Assembly: GCF_000454545.1 (NCBI RefSeq)
Contig: NZ_CM002139.1
Span: 3,677,554-3,741,553 of the forward strand
Direction: 5' to 3'
Origin: Xanthomonas cassavae CFBP 4642
Lineage (GTDB): Bacteria > Pseudomonadota > Gammaproteobacteria > Xanthomonadales > Xanthomonadaceae
Length of the DNA: 64,000 nucleotides
How positions within the stretch are numbered: position 1 is the stretch's first letter; every line of letters begins with the position of its first letter. Below are positions 19,296 to 27,699 of the stretch, piece by piece. Below the pieces are notes generated by a model that saw only the letters and a list, made by a program, of their open reading frames with translations, was not told the DNA's origin and did not search any database. Made by a program: the position numbers and the translations under genes.

Positions 19296-21971
19296 TCAGC
19301 GTTTGGCAGTCTGTGCCCGTTGAAGCGCGGCGCACAGGCGGATGCTCTCGCCGGTCTGGGCCAGGCCGCGATCGGCACCGCTGAGGCTGGCCAGACGCGG
19401 CTTGAAGAACGCCTCCAGGCGGTCGGCCTCTTCGCTGCTGCAGCCACCACTCGCGCCCAGTGCCGGCAAGCCGCCACCATCGAACGAACCGCTGCGCTGC
19501 ACGATGCGATCGAAGTTGGCGGTGAACCACGGCCACATCGACGCATGCGATGCCTGCTCGGCATGGCCGCGGCGCAGCAGGCTCGTCATCTCGCCGACCT
19601 TGATCGCATCGGTGAGCGCGAAGTCCCGCACCTGCTTGAGCAGTGCCGGATCCTGCACCGTGCCCAGCCCGTCGATCATCGCGTTGCGCTGCGCCGGGTC
19701 GGCATGCGTGCGCAATGCCGCAATCAAGGCATCCACCGCGGCTGCACCACGCTCCTGCACGGTCACCGCCAGTGCGTTGCCGAGCAGGTCCGGGTTGGCC
19801 GCCGAAAAGCCCAGCGCGCCGTTGCCGCCGGCCAGCACGGCATCGCCCTGGGCGAGCAAGGCCTTGCGCACTTCGGGATTGTGCAGGCGCAAGCCGAACA
19901 GGCTGGCCAGGGAGCTCCGCAGCGCGACGTCGTCAACCGACTCGCCGCTGCGCCGCGTGTAACCCAACTGACGCAGGCGCGGCAGGTAGGCCTGCTCGGC
20001 AACCTTGCGCAATGCGCCGCGTTGCGCGTCGGTGCTGGCCTGGTGCTGCCAGATCCACACGAAGCGGTCCACCAGCGCGGTGGACACATCGGCCGACGTC
20101 GACGGCGCCAGCTGCTTGATCGCTGCCAGCACCGCATCGCTGTCGGCATCGCCATGCCGGTAGGCCGCATCGATCGCATCGGCATAGGCGAGCTTCTCGC
20201 TGTCGTCGAGCTGGTCGATCTGCTTGCCCAGTGCGTCCAGCTGCTTCTTCGGCAGGCTGAACCGGTAGTAGCCGGCACCACGCGCGTTCGGGAACACCCA
20301 GGTGTTCTTGCCGGCACCTTCCAGCACCATGCTGCCGCTGGCGCTGTCCAGCAGCTGGCAGGCAGTACCGACCTGGTTCTTGCCCTTGCCGTATTTCACG
20401 CACACCGGCACGCCCCACTGCTGCGCGGTTGATCCGGTCGAGCCCAGCGGCAGATACCGCTGCTGCTGCAGGTTGACCACGGTCTTGCCACCGGCGCGGG
20501 CCACCTGGGTCTGCAGGTACGGCACGCCGGGCTGGTCTAGGAAACTGCGGAAGGCTGCCTTGAACGCATCGTCCTTGCCGGCTGCTTCGGCGATCGCATC
20601 GACCAGGTCATCGGCAGTGGCATTGGCGAACCTGTGCTTGGCGATATAGGCGCGCATGCCCTGGCGGAACACCTCTTCGCCGACGAAGGCCTCGAACATG
20701 CCCAGCACCGCCGCACCCTTCTGGTAGGTAATGCCGTCGAAAGCGGTTTCGATGTCGCCATTGCCGGTGATCGGCTGGCGGATCTTGCGCGCGCTGATCA
20801 GGCTGTCGTTGTCCATCGCATACTGTGCGCCGTCGATACGATCCAGGTTGGCGTGATATTCCGGATGCAGCTGCATGGTGATCTTCTGCTGCATCCAGGT
20901 GGCGAAGGCCTCGTTGAGCCACAGGTCGTCCCACCACGCCATGGTCACGGTGTCGCCGGTCCATTGGTGCGCCAGCTCATGCGCGTTGGTGTTGAAGGAG
21001 CGCTGCACGTTCACCGCTGGCGAGTCCTTGTCCAGCAACAGCAGCCAGTCGCGGAAGGTGACAAAGCCCGGGTTCTCCATCGCACCGGCGCTGAAATCCG
21101 GAGCGGCCACCAGATCGAGTTTATCGAACGGATAGCCGAATGCGTAGTAATCCTCCAGCGCGGCGATGATCGCCGGCGTCTGGTCGAGTGCGGGGGTGAT
21201 GCGCGGCCCCTGCCCCTTGGCGGCGATGCCGCGCAACGGCGTGGCCGCGGGCCGCTGTGGCGTGCCCGGCATTGCGGGCACATCCACCACATCCCACGGA
21301 CCGGCCGCGTACGCCACCAGATAGGTCGGCAACGGCACGGTGGGCGCGAAGGTCACCGTCTTCCATCCCTTGCCGGCCGGCCTGGTCGAGGTGGCAATGG
21401 TATTGGCCAGCGCCTGGTCGTCCTTGGGCACGGTCAGGCTGATGTCGAACGGCGTCTTGAATGCCGGCTCATCAAACCCGGGAAACGCGTAGCGCGCACT
21501 GATCGGTTCCATCTGCGTCATCGCATAGGCATTGCCCTGGTACTTCACCTGATACAGGCCCTGCAGCTGCTGATTGAGCGGTGCGCTGTAGGCGATGTCC
21601 AAGGTGATGGTCTGTGGCTTGAGCGTGCGACCGAACTCCAGACGCGCCACACCAGCCTGCGCATCGGCCTGCACATAACGCGCGGTCAGCGCCTTGCCCT
21701 TGCCGGGCTTGACCGTGGCCTTGCTGACCTTCAGCTCCTTGCCGTGCAACCACACGTGGTCGGAAGCCTGCTTGAGCTGCACGCGAATGGTGGTGCGGCC
21801 ACTGAACTGCGCCTGGTCCGGGTCGATCTTCAGCGCCAGGCTGTAGCGCTCGGGCACCGCCCAGGTCGGCAGACGGCCATTGGGCACCGGCTCGCCGGAG
21901 GATTGCGCCAGTGCCGTGCCGCAGCAAAACGCAAGAAGGGAAGGAGCAAGCAGGCAGGCAAGACGGCGCAT
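19296..21971 (-). CDS. M1-family zinc aminopeptidase, periplasmic or secreted
   Basis: An 891-residue metallopeptidase. ATG 21971 is preferred to an ATG two codons upstream because GGA is then at good spacing. The signal peptide (MRRLACLLAPSLLAFCCG...) ends near TALAQ. The exopeptidase motif GAMENPG and the zinc site HELAHQWTGD...LWLNEAFATW (two His, a distal Glu and the catalytic Glu) are complete, and a Tyr lies in the downstream TYQKGAAVLGMF segment. The C-terminal helical ERAP1-like domain fills the last 350 residues. It removes N-terminal amino acids from peptides, probably in the periplasm. It is monocistronic as far as can be seen. Confidence 0.92.
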   Translation of the reverse strand: MRRLACLLAPSLLAFCCGTALAQSSGEPVPNGRLPTWAVPERYSLALKIDPDQAQFSGRTTIRVQLKQASDHVWLHGKELKVSKATVKPGKGKALTARYVQADAQAGVARLEFGRTLKPQTITLDIAYSAPLNQQLQGLYQVKYQGNAYAMTQMEPISARYAFPGFDEPAFKTPFDISLTVPKDDQALANTIATSTRPAGKGWKTVTFAPTVPLPTYLVAYAAGPWDVVDVPAMPGTPQRPAATPLRGIAAKGQGPRITPALDQTPAIIAALEDYYAFGYPFDKLDLVAAPDFSAGAMENPGFVTFRDWLLLLDKDSPAVNVQRSFNTNAHELAHQWTGDTVTMAWWDDLWLNEAFATWMQQKITMQLHPEYHANLDRIDGAQYAMDNDSLISARKIRQPITGNGDIETAFDGITYQKGAAVLGMFEAFVGEEVFRQGMRAYIAKHRFANATADDLVDAIAEAAGKDDAFKAAFRSFLDQPGVPYLQTQVARAGGKTVVNLQQQRYLPLGSTGSTAQQWGVPVCVKYGKGKNQVGTACQLLDSASGSMVLEGAGKNTWVFPNARGAGYYRFSLPKKQLDALGKQIDQLDDSEKLAYADAIDAAYRHGDADSDAVLAAIKQLAPSTSADVSTALVDRFVWIWQHQASTDAQRGALRKVAEQAYLPRLRQLGYTRRSGESVDDVALRSSLASLFGLRLHNPEVRKALLAQGDAVLAGGNGALGFSAANPDLLGNALAVTVQERGAAAVDALIAALRTHADPAQRNAMIDGLGTVQDPALLKQVRDFALTDAIKVGEMTSLLRRGHAEQASHASMWPWFTANFDRIVQRSGSFDGGGLPALGASGGCSSEEADRLEAFFKPRLASLSGADRGLAQTGESIRLCAALQRAQTAKR

Positions 21972-22021
21972 CGGCATTTCCGGTCAGGGTAACCGCCGGA
22001 GTCCACCACAGCCGGCGGTGA

Positions 22022-22981
22022 CTGTCATGTGATCTTCGTCATTGCAGGGGATGGGCAGGCACAGCTGTGAATTCGCCAAGGCGCCAGCGCAGCTTCGCGT
22101 CCGTCGCAATACCGCTCTGGCAACGCGGCTTTGTCATTGCCAAGTTGCTGGCCGGCGACCGATCTGCGGGCCAAGCGCGACGCACTGCCGGCCAACGCGC
22201 CACGCAGCTTCTTGGCCAGGACAACCCGCTCGCCGCGCAATCGGAGCTGGCGCACTTCGCCGGCCGCAACCTCGGCGGCTGGGCCGGTGGTGCCGCCGCT
22301 GCCTACGCATTAGGCAGCTCCGGCGCCGGGCCGATGGTGCTGATCGCGGCCGATGCGTATTTCTTGAGTGTCGCTGGCGAAAAGGCCGCCGCGTTGCTCG
22401 ACAACCGCGCCATCTATATCCAGACAGATATCGCCAACAGTCCCGGCGCGATCGCTGCGCGCTATGAGCTGGCGCACCACCGCAACGGCTGGGCGGCCGA
22501 TGGCCTGCCGATGTCGCCGGCCGTGCAACAGGCGCTGCCGGACCCGGATGCCTTGACGGCCTCGGACGGCCAGCGCTACTGCCGCAACATGGATGGGCAG
22601 TGGACCAGCCACGGCGCCCCACCCGATGGCAACCGCGTGCTGGAGCTGGAGACCATGCGCGCACTGCTGCAACCGGCATTGGCCGCGCAGGCGCAGGCGA
22701 TCGCCGCCATCAGGCAATCGCCGCCGTCAGCGCAGGACATCCAACGCGAGCAGACGCAGTACCGCTACCGCATCGTCGGCACCGAACTGCAGCCGCAATG
22801 GCGCGACGCGATCGAACTGGCGACCCGGCGCACCCGCGAAGCTGCCGGGCTCTCCGGCGATGGCGCGCTGCAGCTACAGCGCGGGCCAGGCGGTACGTTC
22901 GACACCGATAGCCCGATCGTGCATCTGCACCGCGGTGTCAGAACATACAAATCGCGTATGCTGGCAGCGCCCGCTTGCTGA
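22022..22981 (+). pseudogene. Fragment of a large toxin/effector-like protein
   Basis: The frame opens at 22022 after a stop codon and lacks a ribosome site or convincing start. Coding character begins around 22100. The translation contains QRGFVIAKLLAGDRSAGQARR, a glycine-rich hydrophobic stretch (GGWAGGAAAAYALGSSGAG), ADAYFLSVAGEKAAALLDNRA and later ASDGQRYCRNMDGQW. The first of these matches RGFTTAELLAGELFAGQARR in the AHH toxin downstream (about 25605-25670), so this is an internal module of a related protein that has lost its N-terminal toxin and its C-terminus. It ends abruptly at 22981, 49 bp before the immunity gene. From memory, large Xanthomonas secretion-substrate proteins carry such modules. 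No enzymatic motif is visible. Confidence 0.6.
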
Positions 22982-23030
22982 AAGCGGAAGGCGCATTTCG
23001 GCTATGTGCAGGATTGATCAGAGAACACCC

Positions 23031-23684
23031 ATGAACCAGTCAAATCAAGCGCAAGCGATACATCCGAATGCACCCAGGAAAGGCGAATTCTATATCCTCA
23101 TGTCCGACATGCGTGGCGGGGGACGCGGGCATGGCGTGGAGTTCGAGAACGAAGATGCAGTGCCGTTCCCCATTGCATATAGCCGGCCAGGCGAGGACGC
23201 GGGGCTGGCCGCATTGAAGGAAACCCCGCGCCTGCGCTACGACAGCCGCATTGGCGATATGCCCGATGACCTTGATAGTGGATTCAAAGATTACTGGCTG
23301 GTCTCAGAGCCGCTGAAGCAGGTCCTTGAAGCTGCGGACCCGGAGGGCTTTGCCTTCGCGCTATGCGACTTCCGATTGGAAGACGGTACGCCTGGGGCGC
23401 CGCACTATCTTTGCGAGGTGGTGCGGATTATCGATGCCATCGACGAAGATGCATCCACAGTCAAGATGTTGACCGGGTATCCAAATGGCAAGTACTACAG
23501 CCTTGTGGGGGGCGCCAGGTTGGCATTCAGGAAAGACGTGGTCGGGGCCGCACATGTCTTCAGGACGCCTTATACATCAGACGCCTTTTGCGATCGCTTC
23601 TTGCGCGACACCTTGATTGCGCAAGGATTTGGTAAATCGCCAAGAACGCGCGGGGTCTGGCTGATAGACACGTTTGATTGCTGA
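23031..23684 (+). CDS. Imm11-family (DUF1629) immunity protein
   Basis: A 217-residue soluble protein starting at ATG 23031. It follows the Imm11/DUF1629 pattern: an early YILMSD strand, PRLRYDSRIGDMPDDLDSG, a central WLVSEPLKQVLEAADPEGFAF, then PHYLCEVVRIIDAIDEDAS, a GGARLAFRKDVVGAAHVFR strand and a final RGVWLIDTF. Imm11 proteins are predicted to neutralise polymorphic toxins encoded beside them. Here the gene sits between a toxin fragment and the AHH-nuclease toxin gene that begins 37 bp downstream, so the AHH protein is the likely partner, although the fragment upstream could also be. The gene is intact while the toxin is broken, giving an orphan immunity gene. Confidence 0.78.
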   Translation: MNQSNQAQAIHPNAPRKGEFYILMSDMRGGGRGHGVEFENEDAVPFPIAYSRPGEDAGLAALKETPRLRYDSRIGDMPDDLDSGFKDYWLVSEPLKQVLEAADPEGFAFALCDFRLEDGTPGAPHYLCEVVRIIDAIDEDASTVKMLTGYPNGKYYSLVGGARLAFRKDVVGAAHVFRTPYTSDAFCDRFLRDTLIAQGFGKSPRTRGVWLIDTFDC

Positions 23685-23821
23685 GCGGTGAATCTTCGGT
23701 CGTTTAATGGAGTGAAAGCAGATGCCCTCCGGTAACGTCATCCTTGAAAGTCACCATGTCATTGAGAAAAGTGCTTTTCGGAAGCATCCCCTGATCAAGA
23801 AATTACTTGAGCATGGATTGA

Positions 23822-24893
23822 CCTGATTAGCCCTGACCATCAGCCGCCTGTCGCAGGATCTGCGCCGCGCTGGGTGGATGCTGCTGTCACCTGAAGCCAA
23901 CGAGGTGGCGTGATGAGTATCAATGCCGTGCAGTTCCAAGCGGGATTGTCGATGCCTGAGTTCTTCGCGTCCTACGGCACCGAAGCCAAGTGCTATCGCG
24001 CGCTTTACAAGTGGCGCTGGCCGCAAGGCTTTCGTTGCCCTGTTTGTGCCGGACGCGTGCGCTCGCGTTTCAAGCGGGGTGCTGCGATCTACTACCAATG
24101 CAGCGCGTGCCGGCATCAGACCAGCCTGATTGCAGGCACGATGTTCGAAGGCACCAAGCTGCCGCTGCGCACCTGGATGCTGGCGTTGCACCTGCTGACC
24201 TCGACCAAAACCAACATGGCCGCGCTGGAGTTGATGCGGCATCTGGGCGTCAACTACAAGACGGCCTGGCGGATGAAACACAAGATCATGCAGGTTATGG
24301 CCGAGCGCGAATCCATGCGGAAACTGGCGGGTTTCGTGCAGATCGACGATGCCTATCTCGGCGGCGAGCGTAACGGTGGCAAGGCCGGACGCGGATCGGA
24401 GAACAAACAAGCGTTCCTGATTGCGGTGCAGACCGATGCCACCTTCACCGCGCCGCGCTTTGTGGTGATCGAGCCGGTGCGCAGCTTCGACAACACCTCG
24501 CTGCAGGACTGGATTGCCCGTCGCTTGGCGCCCGAATGCGAGGTCTACACCGATGGGCTGGCCTGCTTCCGCCGGCTAGAAGACGCCGGCCACGCGCACA
24601 CCACGCTGGACACTGGCGGTGGTCGTGCCGCGACCGAAACGGCCGGTGCACGTTGGCTCAACGTGGTGCTGGGCAATCTCAAACGCGCCATCAGTGGCGT
24701 GTATCACGCCATCGCGCAAGGCAAATACGCAAGGCGTTACCTGGGAGAAGCGGCCTATCGTTTTAATCGTCGATTCCGCTTGCGCGAGATGCTGCCACGA
24801 CTTGCCACGGCCATGATGCAATCCACACCATGCCCAGAGCCGGTTTTACGTGCAGCGAGCAATTTTCATGGCTGAGAGTCGGGGCTAATCAGG
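23822..24893 (+). mobile_element. IS1595-family insertion sequence, copy 2 (1072 bp)
   Basis: Same length, ends and transposase as copy 1, in the same orientation 20,804 bp away. It is flanked by a perfect 8-bp target duplication TGGATTGA at 23814-23821 and 24894-24901. It is inserted in codon 34 of the AHH-toxin gene. Different target repeats show that the two copies arose by separate transposition events rather than by segment duplication. Confidence 0.95.
23913..24875 (+). CDS. IS1595-family transposase (ISXO2-like DDE), copy 2
   Basis: Protein identical to the copy at 3109-4071: 320 residues, N-terminal zinc ribbon and ISXO2-like DDE domain. Its start has the same GAGG site seven bases upstream. 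Transcription runs in the direction of the interrupted toxin gene, so read-through from the element could express the toxin's downstream segment, although without the complete AHH domain. Confidence 0.93.
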   Translation: MSINAVQFQAGLSMPEFFASYGTEAKCYRALYKWRWPQGFRCPVCAGRVRSRFKRGAAIYYQCSACRHQTSLIAGTMFEGTKLPLRTWMLALHLLTSTKTNMAALELMRHLGVNYKTAWRMKHKIMQVMAERESMRKLAGFVQIDDAYLGGERNGGKAGRGSENKQAFLIAVQTDATFTAPRFVVIEPVRSFDNTSLQDWIARRLAPECEVYTDGLACFRRLEDAGHAHTTLDTGGGRAATETAGARWLNVVLGNLKRAISGVYHAIAQGKYARRYLGEAAYRFNRRFRLREMLPRLATAMMQSTPCPEPVLRAASNFHG

Positions 24894-26932
24894 TGGATTG
24901 ATCGACCAGGATGTATCGACCAATCGCCTGTATCTGCCGGTGGATGGCAAGCTGGCCGACGCGCTCGAAACTTCCCCACACCGAGGACGCACGCGCAGCT
25001 CATACACAATGGGAGTCGTGCGTTATCTTAACGACCTCCGTGACTCCTCCGATGGCCACGCCGCCATGCGCAACGACGCCGCAGCATTGAAGCGCGTCGC
25101 CGCCCAGGTCCACGACCTGCAAGACACCCTCAAGGTCGCCTTGATCAATCGCGATATGTTCGCAACGACCCCAGATCACTTGACCAAGGATCAGACCAAC
25201 GCGCAAAACCGCAGCACTGTTTCCGATTACGAGCACTACCGCACCGCCCACGCCGACCAGCTGAAGATGCTGCGCGCCATGAGCGATATCGAATCCGAAT
25301 GGGCCGCGATCACCCATTCGGAGCAGCGGATCGTAAAGGTGATCGATGCCGCACGCACGACCGGAAAGAATCTGGTCGGCGTTCCAGGTGAACGCGATGC
25401 TGTCATCCGCGAGATCGCCGGCCGCGAGGAATTGCGCATGGCCATCGCGCACGCCGAAGATGCCGGGCGTGTCACGTTGTCCGAGTCCAACGCGGCCCTG
25501 GTACAGCAGGTCCTGGATGACACGCCGACACCCATCGGCACTGCTGCGCGCAGCATTCGCCAAGGCGCGGGCGCTACACCGCATGCGCTGTATACCCCGG
25601 TCTCTCAACGCGGCTTCACCACCGCCGAGCTGCTGGCAGGCGAGCTCTTTGCAGGTCAGGCTCGGCGCGCTTTGTCGCAGAGCCATGGCCGCTTCCGGCC
25701 CGGCAGCAGGCACGCGAGGACGCCGCACCGAGCACACCCGACAGGGCGGCCGCGCACACGCCGCTGCCCGAGACCGCACGGCAAGCCGCGCTGGATGAGC
25801 CTGCACAGGAGCCTGCCGCCCAACACGGCCGGCAGGGGGTGGCTCAGGACACGGCGGTGTCACATGCCACGCCGACAGCCGCGTGGCCCGATGCGGACCT
25901 GCGCAACCCCGAACCGCAAGCCCCGGCCCCGCGGCAGGAGCCTTCTCCTGCAGAGCCGCCGGACGCACAGGAACATCCATCACCGGTCGCGCTCGCGCAT
26001 CCGCGGGTGCCATCCACTGCCTCACTCGCCGACGGGCGCTACGAGGCCTCGTACGCGCAGGACCTGCAGACACATGCGCCGCATGTACCGGAGAGGCCTG
26101 CTTGGCCACCTCCCTCCACCCGGTTGGAGGACACCACGGTGCGGTCACCGGGGGCAGGTGGCACCGATCGCGCCATGGCGCTGCTCAACCATGCACACGC
26201 CGCTGTTGATGGTGCAGATGCGCCCGCCAGCCCCGGCCAGGCGTTACCAACGCCGCCGACGATGCGTGCACTGCGGGCGCAGCTTGAACAGGAGTTCGAA
26301 AGAAACGCCCGGATTGCCGAACAACGGCAGGCACGCGTGGCGCGCGGAGAGCTGCCGTTTACCGAGCTGGAATTGCGCGGCGAGCACGACCCCAATGGTC
26401 CTGCGGCGAAGGTGGACGCAGCCTATCCGCCGCGCGAGATGGCACACGGAAATACGCCCGACACCGCCAGTGCTGCCACGACCCAGCAGGGCAACGCACA
26501 GGGGGGGCTGCAGCCGCCGCTGCGCAAGGACATCAGCACCACCCAGGACGTCAACGATCTGCTCTATGCACTCCACTCCAAGAACGATCTGGCCATCGAC
26601 GAGGCGCTCCAGCGGATTGCCGGCAACCCGCTCGCCAATGCGTTGGCCCAGCGTGGCCGCGACCATCTGGAGGCCAATGCCCAGCAGGAAGCGCAAGAGC
26701 AGGTGACTGCACGTCAGGCGTTGGGAATGGACGTGGCCGCAGAGGTACAGACCAGCCGTGGCCCGGTGATGGTGCTGACGCTGCCACAGTTCGCCACCGG
26801 CCCCATGATGCAACAGGGTCCTCAAGGAGACGGCGGTGGAGACGGAGGCGGAGGTGGGGCTGGTGGCGGTGGCGGTGGCGGTGGTGGATAGTTCACGCAA
26901 GATACCCTGCATTGGCGCATTGGAGAGAGACG

Positions 26933-27571
26933 ATGAATGGTCAGAACATTCCCGAACTGCTGCAAGCCAACGCCATCATGGGGGCGTCGAATCAGAAGTT
27001 GCAGGAGACTATCGATGCCATGGCCGTCCTGATTGCGACCATGCAGCAACGCGATGATCGCCTGCATGAGCAGGTGCGGCAGCAGTTGCAGCGGCTGCAG
27101 GACGCGGTCAACAGTGCCGATCTGCGGGTCAACCGGATGGTGGAGAGTGCGCTGCCGCGGCTAGTGCAACTGAGCCAGCAGGCGCTGGCCCCGGCGGCGG
27201 AGCGGTTCGACACGACATTGGCTACAGCCGGGCAGAGGCTCGAGCACACCACGCGGCGCTTTGCGCACGCGCAGCAGTCTCTCGAGACTGCGGTCACTCG
27301 GCGCATGTGGGCCGCTTCCGCCGCCATGCTTGCGGCAGGCGTGCTCAGCATGGTGGCGGCAGGTTACGCACTGTACGCCGCCAAGGCGGCGACGGCCGAA
27401 GCGGCGCAGTACCGTGCAGAAGTGGCTTATCTGGACCGGGTCATGCGCGCGGACCTGGTGCCCTGCGGCAAGGATCGGTTATGCGCCGCTTTCGAGAAAA
27501 ATGGGCCGCGCTATGGCAATCAGAGGCAATACAGAGCGATCAACTTGCGCGCAGCTCCTGCTGCGCAGTAA
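26933..27571 (+). CDS. Coiled-coil, single-membrane-span protein of the toxin island
   Basis: A 212-residue protein starting at ATG 26933, with GGAGAG nine bases upstream and 41 bp after the toxin gene's stop. Residues 1-120 are glutamine-rich and helical with heptad-like spacing (QQRDDRLHEQVRQQLQRLQ), consistent with a coiled coil. One membrane segment lies near residues 125-150 (WAASAAMLAAGVLSMVAAGY). The C-terminal 60 residues include a Cys pair (VPCGKDRLCAAF) and would be on the far side of the membrane. Similar small proteins are, as far as I recall, often labelled relaxation or mobilisation proteins in Xanthomonas genomes, without functional proof. The position suggests an accessory role in the toxin system. 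Confidence 0.55.
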   Translation: MNGQNIPELLQANAIMGASNQKLQETIDAMAVLIATMQQRDDRLHEQVRQQLQRLQDAVNSADLRVNRMVESALPRLVQLSQQALAPAAERFDTTLATAGQRLEHTTRRFAHAQQSLETAVTRRMWAASAAMLAAGVLSMVAAGYALYAAKAATAEAAQYRAEVAYLDRVMRADLVPCGKDRLCAAFEKNGPRYGNQRQYRAINLRAAPAAQ

Positions 27572-27699
27572 TAACCTCGCATTGATCCCGTTGCCGAAGC
27601 GGCTTCGAGAAAGGGCTTGCTTCTGGAGTTGCGTGCTCTCCAAGATGCCGTGGGATCTGAGGCCGTAAGAGCCGCAGGCGCCGCCGACGCCAGCATCGC

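Larger units (their letters stand above)
23722..26891 (+). pseudogene. AHH-nuclease polymorphic toxin, broken by IS and a frameshift
   Basis: ATG 23722 follows GGAG at good distance. Residues 1-33 start an AHH (HNH/endonuclease VII superfamily) domain with the HH pair in LESHHVIEKSAF. The IS at 23822-24893 then interrupts it. Deleting the element and one TTD-free 8-bp duplication (TGGATTGA) restores the frame exactly and completes the domain: LEHGL-IDQDVSTNRLYLP...SPHRGRTRSSYTMGVV. A helical, charged middle follows to about 25675. There the reading frame must shift by one to continue as WPLPARQQAREDAAP and on to 26891. The distal part is Pro/Ala-rich, then helical, and ends in a run of glycines. 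AHH toxins cut DNA or RNA. The N-terminal toxin position fits Xanthomonas effectors whose delivery signal is C-terminal, but I see no certain delivery motif. Confidence 0.75.
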
